A stretch of 64,000 nucleotides of DNA from Flavobacterium taihuense (GCF_019351435.1 NZ_JAHWYN010000007.1:124001-188000); one strand, 5' to 3'; counted from the stretch's first letter, positions 51,064-61,338 are shown. Translations and numbers: made by a program. Notes: generated from the sequence alone by a model not told the origin.

Positions 51064-52746
51064 TTAAATATTTGCTTTTTTAATTTTTGATGTAATTTGT
51101 TCTGCAGCCAATCGTCCTGTTTCTGCGGCTCCATTCATGAACCCTTGATAATCTACACTACAATGTTCTCCCGCAAAATAAACATTACCTACAGGCTCGC
51201 TTGTATATAACATAGCTTTATTCCATTGTCCTGGTTTTGGACAGGTATAACTGGCTTTTACAAATGGATAAGAAGACCAACAAGCAAAAACATGTTTGTT
51301 TACGTACGCTTTTTTAGACCCTGGAAAAACTTCCTCCATTTGACCTACATATTTATCGATTTCTTTTTGAGGCAAATCTGTTTTCCAGATATGCGTTGCG
51401 GGTGCATGCGGATTATGCACTGCCACTTTTGACAAGGCAATAGATTCATCTCCTCCAAAGAAACAACAATAGACCCCTTTGTTACTGACTACGCTTTTTA
51501 TACTACTGGAGTCCCAGCCGTCATGAATGTCTTTGTGAAATAAATAACCGTAATAATTATTTTTCCCTTCGCACCAAGGTCTACCTTGATATCCTAAAAA
51601 CAATTTATTATTTTGTCCGTAACCCAATTCCTGAATCGAATTCATCTTCTCCTGAGTCATGTCGCTTAAGTCCATTTTCACATCACGTAACATAGTAAAC
51701 GGAATAGCAATAATCACATAATCGGCCTGAACATCTTCTTTATCCTTAAATGACAATGTATATTTCCCGTCTTTGTTTGAAATGGCTGTCAATATGGATT
51801 TCATCACAATTGAATCGGCCACTTTTCCAGATAAATGTTCAATCAACTTAGAATTTCCTTCCTTAATTCTATACTTCTCATCGCTATCGCCAAAAATTTT
51901 AAATCCTTCAGAAGTATTGGTATCAACCATATCCAAGAAATTGATTGCGGACTGTTCCGAAGTGTCCAATCCAAATTCCGCCAAATAAGCTGCAGTAAAA
52001 ATATCTTTCAACCATTGACTGCATTTCAAAGACTTTATATAATCCTTCAAAGTCATTTTATCAAAAACCAAAGCCGCAGGGGTATCATAATCTTCTCCTA
52101 AACTAGTTGCATCTTTTTGAATTGCTGGCGCAATTTTTTTGAACTCTTTTATAATTTCTTCTTCCGAAATATGCCTTCCATCAAAAAAGAAGGTTTCATG
52201 TATCAAATTTGCAGCTTTGGATTCGGCATACATATCGATTAATTCCAAATCAAATTCTTTCGCCAAAGCGAGCATATCTTCATGATTCGAATCTATAAAA
52301 TCGCCTCCAAATTCGGGATGAATACCCATTTGCAACGCATCACCATAATGTGTCAAAATCCTTCCGCCCAATCTAAAACTTCCTTCATAAACGGTAGCTC
52401 TAATTCCTACTTTTCTCAATTGATAAGCAGCGTTCAAACCTGCCATTCCAGCACCAACTATCACTACTTTTTTATCATTTGAAGATCCAACACCTTCGCC
52501 TTCATCGGATATTGGGTTTCTTGTTTTTTCTTCTTCTTTTTTACAGCTTATTACAGATGTTCCAATAATTCCAGTAAGTAAACTAAACTTTGCCACATCT
52601 GTAACAAATTTTCTTCTCGTAACAGGGTCACTATTTTTGAAAGCAATAATTGTATCGACTTCAATTTCTGGATTTTCATTTGAAAATTGAGCAAGTTTCA
52701 AATTCAAAAGAATATTCTTGAGTACGGTTGATTTTGGATTTCTCAT
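51064..52746 (-). CDS. Flavin monoamine oxidase-family protein with Tat-lipoprotein N-terminus
   Basis: This 560-residue protein has an N-terminal extension of about 42 residues and a twin-arginine motif TRRKFVTDVAKFSLLTG (R44, R45). A hydrophobic stretch leads to Cys68 (SVISCKK), which is lipobox-like. The FAD-binding VVIVGAGMAGLNAAYQLRK (about 94-112) and the second flavin motif RLGGRILTHYG follow. The C-terminal FAD block is GNVYFAGEHCSVDYQGFMNGAAETG. Such enzymes oxidise primary or secondary amines to aldehydes with H2O2 release. The export signal places the active site outside the cytoplasm. It is part of the amine locus, with aldehyde dehydrogenases upstream. Confidence 0.88.
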   Translation of the reverse strand: MRNPKSTVLKNILLNLKLAQFSNENPEIEVDTIIAFKNSDPVTRRKFVTDVAKFSLLTGIIGTSVISCKKEEEKTRNPISDEGEGVGSSNDKKVVIVGAGMAGLNAAYQLRKVGIRATVYEGSFRLGGRILTHYGDALQMGIHPEFGGDFIDSNHEDMLALAKEFDLELIDMYAESKAANLIHETFFFDGRHISEEEIIKEFKKIAPAIQKDATSLGEDYDTPAALVFDKMTLKDYIKSLKCSQWLKDIFTAAYLAEFGLDTSEQSAINFLDMVDTNTSEGFKIFGDSDEKYRIKEGNSKLIEHLSGKVADSIVMKSILTAISNKDGKYTLSFKDKEDVQADYVIIAIPFTMLRDVKMDLSDMTQEKMNSIQELGYGQNNKLFLGYQGRPWCEGKNNYYGYLFHKDIHDGWDSSSIKSVVSNKGVYCCFFGGDESIALSKVAVHNPHAPATHIWKTDLPQKEIDKYVGQMEEVFPGSKKAYVNKHVFACWSSYPFVKASYTCPKPGQWNKAMLYTSEPVGNVYFAGEHCSVDYQGFMNGAAETGRLAAEQITSKIKKANI

Positions 52747-52887
52747 TGGTTAATTGGTTTGGTTAGCACTTTATTACACAAAGATTCACGAAGTAAAACA
52801 GAGATACACAAAGTTTTTTTTTAAAATTAAATACTTTTATTTTAGAGCGTTAAATCAATTGAATTTTCATCCTTCTTTCCGAAATAA

Positions 52888-54240
52888 CTATTCAATAATC
52901 ACTGATTTCATATTCATAAATTCTTTGATTCCTATTTCGGATAATTCTCTTCCGTAACCTGATTTTTTGATGCCTCCAAAAGGGATTCTAGAATCAGAGC
53001 GCACTAAAGAATTAACAAAAACATTACCTGCTTCTATTTTTCTGGCCAATTTATAGGCATTCTCCCTGTCTTCTGTCCAAATTGCCGAAGCCAAACCATA
53101 TCGATGATTATTGGCAATCGCAATCGCATCATTTTCATCTTTAGCTCTAATAATTGTAGCCAATGGCCCAAAAGTTTCTTCCTGAAAAGCGATATTATTA
53201 GCATCCACAAAATCAATTAATGTGGGTTGAAAATTGCAATGCTCCCGCTCTCCTCCAACCAAAATTTTCGCACCTTGTTTTAGAGAATGCTCCAATTGGT
53301 AACTTAATTTTTCGGCCAAATCAATTCTTGCCAAAGGCCCCATATTGATTCCGCTTTGCAAAGGATTTCCTTGTTGCAGCGCACTTACTTTTTGAGCAAA
53401 CAAAGCAGCAAATTCATCCGCAACTTTTTCGGTAACAATAAAACGTTTGGCGCAAATACACGCCTGACCAGCGTTTAACATTCTGGATTGAGTAGCCACA
53501 GTTGCAGCCTTTTCCAAATCGGCGTCATTCAATACAATAAAAGCATCCGAACCTCCCAATTCCATTACCGATTTTTTGATATGCTTTCCAGCTAATGCCG
53601 CTACAGAAGAACCTGCCATTTCACTGCCTGTCAAGGTAATTCCAGACACAATATCTGAAGCAATAACACTTTCTACTTGTGGAATATCAATGTTTATTTG
53701 TTGAAAAACACCTTCTGGAAAACCCGCTTCCAAGAAAGCATTTTCTATGGCTTTGGCACAACCAATAACATTTGGTGCGTGTTTTAAAAGTGTCACATTT
53801 CCACCCATAATTGCCGGTGCAGCATAACGCAACACTTGCCAAAAAGGATAATTCCAAGGCATAATCGCAAAAACAGCACCCGATGGATCATAAACCGACA
53901 TACTTTTGAACGGTGTATCGTAATATTCATCTTTCAGCATTCTTTCCGCATTCTCCGCATAGAAATCACAATTCCCTGCTGATTTATCGACTTCGGCAAT
54001 ACCTTCTGACAATGTTTTGCCCATTTCATTGGTAATCAGCAATCCCAATTCGTCTTTGTTGGCTCTTAATATATCGGCTAGTTTTTTCATTTTATCGGCT
54101 CTTTCTTGAAAAGTGGTAGTGCGCCAATTCTTGAAAGCCGATTCCGATAATTGCAGTTTTTGAGTCAATTGCGCATTGGTTAATACTTCATGCTCCGCGA
54201 TAACTGCTTGTGTAAACGGATTTATAGATTTGAATATCAT
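52888..54240 (-). CDS. NAD(P)-dependent succinate-semialdehyde dehydrogenase-like protein
   Basis: This 450-residue aldehyde dehydrogenase has E227 in the ELGG block and catalytic C261 in [30 protein letters not shown] fits the short SSADH group (450-460 residues) that oxidises succinate semialdehyde to succinate. The PWNYPF motif at about 128-133 is standard. It would complete GABA degradation after transamination. It is 65 bp from the previous ALDH and 141 bp from the amine oxidase. Other semialdehydes are possible substrates. Confidence 0.9.
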   Translation of the reverse strand: MIFKSINPFTQAVIAEHEVLTNAQLTQKLQLSESAFKNWRTTTFQERADKMKKLADILRANKDELGLLITNEMGKTLSEGIAEVDKSAGNCDFYAENAERMLKDEYYDTPFKSMSVYDPSGAVFAIMPWNYPFWQVLRYAAPAIMGGNVTLLKHAPNVIGCAKAIENAFLEAGFPEGVFQQINIDIPQVESVIASDIVSGITLTGSEMAGSSVAALAGKHIKKSVMELGGSDAFIVLNDADLEKAATVATQSRMLNAGQACICAKRFIVTEKVADEFAALFAQKVSALQQGNPLQSGINMGPLARIDLAEKLSYQLEHSLKQGAKILVGGEREHCNFQPTLIDFVDANNIAFQEETFGPLATIIRAKDENDAIAIANNHRYGLASAIWTEDRENAYKLARKIEAGNVFVNSLVRSDSRIPFGGIKKSGYGRELSEIGIKEFMNMKSVIIE

Positions 54241-54305
54241 TGTGTGTTTTTTTTAAAGTTTAAAGTTGTTCAGCTGAATACTAAAAACAGGTTACTGCTT
54301 ACTTT

Positions 54306-55751
54306 CTAATACCATCCCACAGGATCTGTATCCAGATTGATGTTGACTTGTTTTACTTCGAGGTAATTTTCGATACCATACAATCCCAATTCTCTGCCAG
54401 TTCCCGATTGTTTGTAACCACCCCAAGGCATTTCATTGAAAGTAGGATGATAAAAATTGACCCATCCGATTCCTGCTCTAATCTTTGGCATTACCCGATG
54501 TACACGCGTTACATCTTGCGTGAACAAGCCGTAGCCCAAGCCATATTCTGTATCATTGGCCATTGCAATAGCTTCTTCTTCGGTGGAAAACTTTAATAAT
54601 GCTACTACGGGACCAAAAATTTCTTCTCTAGCGATTCGCATATTTGGAGTGACATCTGTAAAAATAGTTGGCTCTATAAAAAACCCTTTACTGTCATCTG
54701 TATTGCCTCCAAAAGCTAATTTTGCTTCCCCTTTTCCTACTTCGATATACCCTTTGATTTTATCAAAATGGGCTTGAGATACAATTGGTCCCATCGTATT
54801 TTCGGCATCACTTCCATCACCCACTTTTATATTTTTGGCTCTGGCTACAAACTGTTTTACAAATTCGTCGTAAATGGTGTCTTGAATCAAAATTCGAGAA
54901 CCTGCTGTACACACCTGTCCGCTATTGGCGAAAGCCGCAAACAATCCCCAATCAATAGCCAAGTCCATTTTGCAATCGTCAAAAATGACTACTGGATTTT
55001 TCCCGCCCAATTCTAAAGTAACTTTTTTGAGATTTTCGGCAGCGATTTTGCCAATGTATTTTCCCGTTGAAGTTCCTCCTGTAAAAGCAATTTTATCAAT
55101 TTTGGTATTGCTTATTAGTGCGTTTCCAGCAATGGGTCCATCGCCTGTTACAATATTGATTACTCCTTTTGGAATATCCAATTCGGCTATTAATTGAGCC
55201 AAAAACAAAGCCGTCAAAGGTGTCACTTCGGATGGTTTTAAAACAACTGTATTTCCTGCTGCAATCGCTGGCCCTAGTTTCCAGGCACACATCAGGAACG
55301 GAAAATTCCAAGGTATAATTTGAGCACAAACCCCAATGGCCTCGCGAGTTACATAACTAAATGAATTTCCTGGAACACTCATCGTTTCTCCGTGAATTTT
55401 TGTGGCTAATCCTGCATAAAACTCAAAACAAGATGCTGCATCATCAATATCAAATTCGGCTTCACGAATGGGTTTGCCATTATTTTCAACTTCTAATTTT
55501 ACAAATGCTTCAAAATTGTCTCTAATTTTTCCCGCAATTGCAAACAATATTTTTTGACGGTCTTGTGCCGTCTTGCTTTTCCATTCCTCGCCATCAAAAG
55601 CAGCTCTTGCAGCATTTACAGCAGCATTTACATCTTCAATTTGCGCTTCTGGAACTGTAGCAATTATAGCCTTGGTCGCAGGATTCAATATCGCTCTTGT
55701 TTTGCCTGATGCCGTATCCACAAAAGCACCGTTGATATACATTTTATACAT
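54306..55751 (-). CDS. Aldehyde dehydrogenase family protein
   Basis: This 481-residue enzyme has the NAD-binding fold with IPWNFPFLMCAWKLGPAIAAG and FTGGTSTGKYIG, E247 in ELGGKNPVV and catalytic C281 in NSGQVCTAGSR. The C-terminal GWVNFYHPTFNEMPWGGYKQSG is typical of class 1/2 ALDHs such as betaine-aldehyde or gamma-aminobutyraldehyde dehydrogenases. In this locus it could oxidise the aldehyde produced by the amine oxidase or an aminotransferase. ATG 55751 gives MYKMYINGAF; an internal ATG at 55742 is also possible. Confidence 0.9.
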   Translation of the reverse strand: MYKMYINGAFVDTASGKTRAILNPATKAIIATVPEAQIEDVNAAVNAARAAFDGEEWKSKTAQDRQKILFAIAGKIRDNFEAFVKLEVENNGKPIREAEFDIDDAASCFEFYAGLATKIHGETMSVPGNSFSYVTREAIGVCAQIIPWNFPFLMCAWKLGPAIAAGNTVVLKPSEVTPLTALFLAQLIAELDIPKGVINIVTGDGPIAGNALISNTKIDKIAFTGGTSTGKYIGKIAAENLKKVTLELGGKNPVVIFDDCKMDLAIDWGLFAAFANSGQVCTAGSRILIQDTIYDEFVKQFVARAKNIKVGDGSDAENTMGPIVSQAHFDKIKGYIEVGKGEAKLAFGGNTDDSKGFFIEPTIFTDVTPNMRIAREEIFGPVVALLKFSTEEEAIAMANDTEYGLGYGLFTQDVTRVHRVMPKIRAGIGWVNFYHPTFNEMPWGGYKQSGTGRELGLYGIENYLEVKQVNINLDTDPVGWY

Positions 55752-55761
55752 AATTTTTAAA

Positions 55762-55789
55762 GTTAGAAGTTAGAAGTTAGAGGTTAGAA
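55762..55789. repeat. Four tandem heptamers GTTAGAA
   Basis: Units begin at 55762, 55769, 55776 (variant GTTAGAG) and 55783. This simple repeat sits in the potA-ALDH gap. Short repeats of this type are common in flavobacterial spacers. Confidence 0.75.
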
Positions 55790-55816
55790 GTTTTAAACTT
55801 CAACCAAACTTTTATC

Positions 55817-56851
55817 TTAATTATAAATCTGAATTAAACTCGGCACTAAATAAATAGTGACCGATTGTCCTATAATTTTTGTCAACGCCACTGACGAATC
55901 TTCGGTTTTAATTATTTTTTGACCTGATGCAGTTACCAATTTGTATTTTCTATGATTCCCCACAAAAATGACATCTTCGATAGTAACCTGAAGCGAAATA
56001 TCATGTATTGTATCAAACGAAACATTCTCTGGTCTAATGAATAATATCCCTTTACTATCACTTATTTCATGATTGAAATTAAAGGTTTTATCCTCTAATG
56101 TAAATGTCTCTTTATTAGCAATATTCACTGGAATCAAATTGGCCTCACCAATAAATCCAGCAACAAATTTGGTTTTTGGATGGTTATATAAAGTTTGACT
56201 GTCTGACAATTGCTCTATAACTCCGTGATTCATTACTGCAATTCGATCCGACATAGTCAAGGCTTCTTCCTGATCGTGCGTTACATATACAAAAGTCTTG
56301 TTCAAATCCTTGTGCAACTGTTTCAATTCGAACTGCATTTGTTTTCTTAATTTCAAATCCAATGCGCCTAGCGGTTCATCCAATAATAAAATTTCGGGAT
56401 CAGGTGCAATCGCTCTGGCAATGGCAACTCGTTGCTGTTGTCCACCTGACATTTCAAAAGGTTTTCTGGTTTTGAAAGCCGTCATTTGAACCAATTCTAG
56501 CATTTCATCCACCCGTTTATTAGTTTCGGTTTTGCTTAATTTTTTTTGGTGCAAACCAAAAGCAATATTCTCGGCCACATTAAGATGTGGAAACAAAGCA
56601 TAATTTTGAAAAACCGTATTTACGTTCCTTTTATATGGAGGTAATTGTGAAATGTCTTGTTTATTGAGTAAAACTTGTCCATTGTCGGGAGTTTCGAAAC
56701 CTGCAATCATGCGCAACGTTGTTGTTTTTCCGCAACCACTTGGTCCCAAAATGGTCAAAAATTCTCCATCTTGGATTTCTAAATCCAAATTGTTTACGAT
56801 AAGCGAACTTCCGTATGATTTACTGATTCCTTTTAATTCTAATTTACTCAT
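55817..56851 (-). CDS. potA: Spermidine/putrescine-type ABC transporter ATP-binding protein PotA
   Basis: This protein has 344 residues. It shows Walker [13 protein letters not shown]-loop [12 protein letters not shown], signature [13 protein letters not shown], Walker [14 protein letters not shown] and the switch [15 protein letters not shown]-terminal TOBE domain ([24 protein letters not shown]) is characteristic of the PotA group. A longer open frame reaches 56899, but ATG 56851 ([11 protein letters not shown]) is the natural start. It couples ATP hydrolysis to import through PotB/PotC, but is separated from potC by a GNAT gene. Confidence 0.92.
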   Translation of the reverse strand: MSKLELKGISKSYGSSLIVNNLDLEIQDGEFLTILGPSGCGKTTTLRMIAGFETPDNGQVLLNKQDISQLPPYKRNVNTVFQNYALFPHLNVAENIAFGLHQKKLSKTETNKRVDEMLELVQMTAFKTRKPFEMSGGQQQRVAIARAIAPDPEILLLDEPLGALDLKLRKQMQFELKQLHKDLNKTFVYVTHDQEEALTMSDRIAVMNHGVIEQLSDSQTLYNHPKTKFVAGFIGEANLIPVNIANKETFTLEDKTFNFNHEISDSKGILFIRPENVSFDTIHDISLQVTIEDVIFVGNHRKYKLVTASGQKIIKTEDSSVALTKIIGQSVTIYLVPSLIQIYN

Positions 56852-56900
56852 TTTAATGTAATTTAAGGACCCTAAATCCTTGTATAAATCTAAATACAAC

Positions 56901-57383
56901 CTACTTATTAATAACTTTTTTCATTCTAAAACCAGAAGTTACAAAACCTTCATTTAGATAAAAATTCAACGCTTTTTCAGCAACGTCAGGTCTTGGCGTA
57001 TCGAGTTCTATTCTTTTCCAACCCTCTTTTTTAGCTATAGTAAGAACATAATCAATCAATTTCTGTCCTAGTTTTTTTGAACGAAAATCAGGCACGATAT
57101 ACAATTCATTGACAACACCAAAATTACCTTTTGCATAAATTGCATTAGTTACAACATACGTAACAAATCCAATAATTTTATTGGAAACAACAGCGACAAT
57201 TATTTCTCCTTTAGTCAAAAAGTCAGATACTATCTCATCATATTCATCTACATTGTAGTCAAAATCTATTTCTTTATAAAATTGAAGATTCATTTTTTTA
57301 AAAACTTCGATTTCTTCTTTTTGCAATGTTCTAATATTAACTTCAATAGTTGAATCCGAGGTTAAATTTGAGATTTCCTTCAT
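56901..57383 (-). CDS. GNAT-family N-acetyltransferase
   Basis: This 160-residue protein has a GNAT fold: [22 protein letters not shown] is followed by [30 protein letters not shown], in which RSKKLGQK is the acetyl-CoA-binding Q/RxxGxG/A loop. [20 protein letters not shown] is the final motif. It is embedded in the pot operon, 2 bp after potC and 49 bp before potA. Acetylation of the imported amine is plausible, as with spermidine acetyltransferases, but the substrate is not shown by sequence. Confidence 0.87.
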   Translation of the reverse strand: MKEISNLTSDSTIEVNIRTLQKEEIEVFKKMNLQFYKEIDFDYNVDEYDEIVSDFLTKGEIIVAVVSNKIIGFVTYVVTNAIYAKGNFGVVNELYIVPDFRSKKLGQKLIDYVLTIAKKEGWKRIELDTPRPDVAEKALNFYLNEGFVTSGFRMKKVINK

Positions 57384-57385
57384 TT

Positions 57386-58159
57386 TTAATTCTCTTTATT
57401 AAATTTTAACGAAATAAAAATGGCTGCAGACGATATTAAAAATACCAAAGTCGCCACAGCATTTACTTCGGGTGTAATCCCCCGACGCATCATTCCATAA
57501 ATTTCTATTGGTAATGTATTTTCTCTTGAAATCAAGAAAAAAGTAACGGGTATTTCATCCATTGATAATACCAATGACAATAAAACGGCGCCAATAATGG
57601 CTGTTTTTATATTGGGCAAAATCACTTTAAAAAACGCTTGTAATGGACTGGCTCCCAAATCAAAAGCTGCCATTTCCAAATACGGGTCTAATTTTTTGAA
57701 TCGAGCCAAAATCTGTGTAATCATAATGGCAATTAAAAAAGTGGTATGTCCAATAAAAACGGCTTTCAATGACAATGGAATTCCCATTAAAGGAAAAAGA
57801 CTCAACATGGCAACTCCCGTCACAATTCCAGGAAGTGTAATGGGAAGTAAAATTAATTTTAGCAAAAAGTTTTTACCAAAATAATTGTATTTGTGTAGCG
57901 CATAAGCAGACGGTATTCCAATTATTAAAGCGGCGAGCGTACTTGATATTGCTATTATAAAACTGACCTCGACAGCATTAATCATTGATTGATTGTGAAA
58001 TAATTTTATGTACCAATCCAACGAATAATGTTCAATTGGAAATGAACTTACCGATTCTTTATTGAATGAAAACCATATAATAATGAATATCGGGAAATAC
58101 AAAAACCACAGCACCGAAAAGGCTGAAAAGGAAATTATAAATGCTCTTATTTTTTTCAT
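57386..58159 (-). CDS. potC: Polyamine-type ABC transporter permease PotC
   Basis: This 257-residue inner-membrane permease has six hydrophobic helices and the EAA-type cytoplasmic loop MAAFDLGASPLQAFFKVILPNIKTA. FPIEHYSLDWYIKLF near the N-terminus is typical of PotC. It follows potB with only 2 bp between, and the GNAT gene follows with 2 bp. Together with PotB it forms the translocation channel. Specificity rests mainly on PotD. Confidence 0.9.
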   Translation of the reverse strand: MKKIRAFIISFSAFSVLWFLYFPIFIIIWFSFNKESVSSFPIEHYSLDWYIKLFHNQSMINAVEVSFIIAISSTLAALIIGIPSAYALHKYNYFGKNFLLKLILLPITLPGIVTGVAMLSLFPLMGIPLSLKAVFIGHTTFLIAIMITQILARFKKLDPYLEMAAFDLGASPLQAFFKVILPNIKTAIIGAVLLSLVLSMDEIPVTFFLISRENTLPIEIYGMMRRGITPEVNAVATLVFLISSAAIFISLKFNKEN

Positions 58160-58161
58160 GA

Positions 58162-59007
58162 TTATTGTGTTTCGTGTTTTTTCTCATATCGAGAGGAAAG
58201 TTCCAGTACTATAAAAACCAAAATGAGTAAAACTACTCCAACTGCTGATCCAAGAGGTTTGTCATTGGATGTTCCAAATAAATTTTGAACAATACTCGAA
58301 ATAAACAATGTATTGGGACCTCCTAAAAGCGACGCTGCCAAGAAATCTCCAAGCGTAAGCACCAATGCTAATGTCCCACCCGAAATAACTCCAGGTAAGA
58401 TTAAAGGGAAAATTACTTTTCTAAAAGTTACCCAAGAATTAGCACCTAAATCTTTACTAGCTTCCACCAAGGATTTTGAAATTTGTTCGAACGAAGTATA
58501 AATTGGTATGCAAACGAAAGGCAAAAAGATGTAAATCAAACAGAGAATTACCGAGAAATCAGAATACAACACAAAACGCAATGGTTTGTCTATAATGCCC
58601 ATGTTGATTAAAGAGGAATTAAAAATTCCGTTTTCGCCAAGAATTACTTTCCATGCATAAGCCCTTACAATATAGGACATCCAAAAAGGCAGAACGATTA
58701 AAGTATAATAGAACGATTTGTTTTTGGTTACTTTAAAAGCAATAAAATAGGCCAGCGGCAAACTCAATAAGATGCAAGCTAATGCAACAATTATAGCATA
58801 AATAAAAGTTCGAATCAAGGTTTCGTAATACAATGGATTGGTAAAAATCTTGATATAGGAATCAAAATTGAGATCATATACTACTTTTCCAAAATCATCT
58901 GTTGCCAATACACTTTGTGTCAAAATGAACAGATAAGGCAATACTAAAAACAGGAATAACCACAGCAATAGTGGGAAAATTAATACATATTTATCGTAGT
59001 TCTTCAT
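58162..59007 (-). CDS. potB: Polyamine-type ABC transporter permease PotB
   Basis: This 281-residue permease has six transmembrane helices. The EAA loop EASKDLGANSWVTFRKVIFPL, preceded by SFEQISKSL, is clear. YIVRAYAWKVILGENGIFN matches PotB-type permeases. It is 19 bp downstream of the CaiB-family gene and 2 bp upstream of potC, so it is firmly part of the same operon. Confidence 0.9.
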   Translation of the reverse strand: MKNYDKYVLIFPLLLWLFLFLVLPYLFILTQSVLATDDFGKVVYDLNFDSYIKIFTNPLYYETLIRTFIYAIIVALACILLSLPLAYFIAFKVTKNKSFYYTLIVLPFWMSYIVRAYAWKVILGENGIFNSSLINMGIIDKPLRFVLYSDFSVILCLIYIFLPFVCIPIYTSFEQISKSLVEASKDLGANSWVTFRKVIFPLILPGVISGGTLALVLTLGDFLAASLLGGPNTLFISSIVQNLFGTSNDKPLGSAVGVVLLILVFIVLELSSRYEKKHETQ

Positions 59008-59026
59008 TGTAAAAAATTATACTTTT

Positions 59027-60103
59027 TTAATCAAAATCAAAAATGGCAGTTGCCATTCTTTTTGTGATTTGCCCGTTAGGAAGTGCCTCTGTTAAAATTA
59101 ATTTTCGAGCACTTTCACAATTCAGTACTTCATCCATATTTCTAATTTCACCACAGGGAACATTGTTGTTTTTTAATTCTTTAAGTAAAAACGTACTATG
59201 AAATTCACAAAATGCTTTAGACAAAAAAATACTTAAAAGCGCTCTGTTTTTGACTCTCAAACTATTTGAACTAAAACGAACATCTGACAGTAAATCATTT
59301 ATATTCAAACACGAACAAAGCGATGCAAACTGTTTGTCATTTCCAACCGCAAGAACAATTGCTTTATGATCTTTTGTGTAAAACGTTTCACCATAAGGAG
59401 CAATATTTGGATGTAAACTCCCCATTCTTTCTGGAACAATTCCACCCATTAAATAATTTGTTGCCTGATTGGCCAATGTAGCTAAAGCGGCATTATATAA
59501 TGATACATGAACAGTAGCCCCTTGATTTGAAATGCTTCTTTTCAGCAATGCGATCAGTATGGCTTCTTTAAGTTGGTGAGCGGCGAGAATATCGATAATG
59601 GCGATTGGTATTTTGACAGCTGTACCTTCTTTTTCGCCATTTATATACATAAATCCAGCTTCTGCTTGCAATACAACATCAAAAGCGGGAGTTTCGTCAT
59701 TGGCTCCATAACCACTTATTTGTGCATAAATGAGTTTAGGGAATTTACCTCTTAAAGTTTTCGAATCCAGTCCCAATTTTTTTGAAGAGGTAGGTTTGAA
59801 ATTGGCTATAACAATATCCGCATCTGCAATCTCATTCAAGACCAATTCAAGATCTTTTTCAACAGTTAAATCTGCCCACAGAACTGTTTTATTATAGTTC
59901 ACTGAACTGTAATACCCGGATTGATTTTCCTTGGACTCTGATTCTAAAAGCCAACTTCGAGTTACATCTCCATTATTGGAAGGATTTTCGACTTTTATAA
60001 CCGTCGCACCCAATTCGGCAAAAAACATTCCTACTGCAGGACCAGCCAAAACCCCCGCTAATTCGACGATTTTTAATCCTGCAAATAGTTCTTGTTTTTT
60101 CAT
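59027..60103 (-). CDS. CaiB/BaiF family (class III) CoA-transferase
   Basis: This 358-residue protein has the family N-terminus GLKIVELAGVLAGPAVGMFFAELGA, VIKVENP and NYNKTVLWADL. The catalytic Asp is likely D142 (AFDVVLQAEAG). It is shorter than the usual 380-430 residues but lacks no obvious motif. Class III CoA-transferases move CoA between carboxylates, such as carnitine, formate or oxalate. It lies between potD (25 bp) and potB (19 bp), so it is co-transcribed with the importer. That suggests the imported compound, or a carboxylate derived from it, is activated as a CoA thioester. Confidence 0.9.
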   Translation of the reverse strand: MKKQELFAGLKIVELAGVLAGPAVGMFFAELGATVIKVENPSNNGDVTRSWLLESESKENQSGYYSSVNYNKTVLWADLTVEKDLELVLNEIADADIVIANFKPTSSKKLGLDSKTLRGKFPKLIYAQISGYGANDETPAFDVVLQAEAGFMYINGEKEGTAVKIPIAIIDILAAHQLKEAILIALLKRSISNQGATVHVSLYNAALATLANQATNYLMGGIVPERMGSLHPNIAPYGETFYTKDHKAIVLAVGNDKQFASLCSCLNINDLLSDVRFSSNSLRVKNRALLSIFLSKAFCEFHSTFLLKELKNNNVPCGEIRNMDEVLNCESARKLILTEALPNGQITKRMATAIFDFD

Positions 60104-60128
60104 TCCTAAAATATTTTTGAAGAAGGAA

Positions 60129-61226
60129 TTATTGGTTTTTCACTTCACTCCAGATTTCGTTGTATCTTTTTCTGTTTTTTACAGGTTGCCAAAAATTCAA
60201 GGTTTTAAACATTTTATCCATGCTTGCCACATCCATTAATTTTTGAGTTTCAGGAGATAATAATGCATTTGCTTCTGGATTTGACACATAATATTGTGTG
60301 AATTCAGCAACTTGAGCCATCACTTTTGGTTGGGAAACATAATCCAACCATAATTGCGCCAATTGTTTATTTTTGGCTCCTTTTACAATCATCAAACGGT
60401 CAATCCAACCTGTTGCTCCTTCAGTAGGAATAACAGCTTTAATGTTCATTCCTTGCTTGTTCAAATTAGCTGGAGTCAATGGCCATCCCACAGCAGCAAC
60501 TACTTCTTTGTTTTTGAATAAATTATCCAATTCCCCTGCTGAAGCCCAGTTTTTACGAACCTGAGGTTTCAATTCTACCAATTTTGCTTTACAAGCAAGC
60601 AATTGTTCTTCACTTAAATTATATAAAACCGACTGATCTTTTTTGTCATATCCTAGCAATTGTGCTGCTAAATAAATAGAAGAAATATCATCATACATTG
60701 CGATTTTTCCTTTGTATTTTGGATCAAAGAAAAGATTCCATGAAGTTGGAGTTTCTTTGATAATATCGGCATTATAAACTAAATAATCTGGTCCCCAAGT
60801 AAATGGCATACCGTATGTTTTTCCGTCTTTTTGAACGTCTTTCATTCCAGATAAAACTGGAGAAAGCGATTTCCAAGCCGTTAATTGTTCTAAATCTAAA
60901 GGTTCTGCCAAATCTGAAGAAACGATATAACCCGCCACATCGGATGAAGGAGTGATTACATCATAACTAGCGCCACCGCCACTTTGTAATTTTGAAACCA
61001 ATTCATCTGAAGATCCAAAATAAGTTCCTTTTATGGTTACTCCATATTTATCTTCAAACTCTTTGGTAAAAGAAGCATCAGCATATCCTTCCCAAGCCAG
61101 GATATTTAAAGTAGAACCTTTTAATGCTTCTAAATCAACTGTTCCCGTCTTAGTTTCTTCAGCTTTTTTGCCACAGCTTGAGAATAAGCTTATAATTACT
61201 AGTAATGATAATGCGATTTTTTTCAT
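60129..61226 (-). CDS. potD: Spermidine/putrescine-type periplasmic binding lipoprotein PotD
   Basis: This 365-residue lipoprotein has Cys18 (SLLVIISLFSSCGKK). The solute-binding fold shows LNILAWEGYADASFTKEFEDKYG, YDVITPSSDVAGYIV, and MPFTWGPDYLVYN with the aromatic binding-pocket segment. WNLFFDPKYKGKIAMYDD is a PotD hallmark. It supplies the ligand to PotBC. The leader carries (AACCAA)-type repeats just before the ATG. Ligand residues would need structural alignment; putrescine, spermidine or a related cationic compound is likely. Confidence 0.9.
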   Translation of the reverse strand: MKKIALSLLVIISLFSSCGKKAEETKTGTVDLEALKGSTLNILAWEGYADASFTKEFEDKYGVTIKGTYFGSSDELVSKLQSGGGASYDVITPSSDVAGYIVSSDLAEPLDLEQLTAWKSLSPVLSGMKDVQKDGKTYGMPFTWGPDYLVYNADIIKETPTSWNLFFDPKYKGKIAMYDDISSIYLAAQLLGYDKKDQSVLYNLSEEQLLACKAKLVELKPQVRKNWASAGELDNLFKNKEVVAAVGWPLTPANLNKQGMNIKAVIPTEGATGWIDRLMIVKGAKNKQLAQLWLDYVSQPKVMAQVAEFTQYYVSNPEANALLSPETQKLMDVASMDKMFKTLNFWQPVKNRKRYNEIWSEVKNQ

Positions 61227-61338
61227 TTGGTTTGGTTTTTTGGTTGGTTATAATAGTTTAGAAGGTCTATATGTTTAGAAGTAGTTTAAAACATTAAATT
61301 CTCTTTTTTCTGCATACTAAAAACTGAACACTTTCTTA

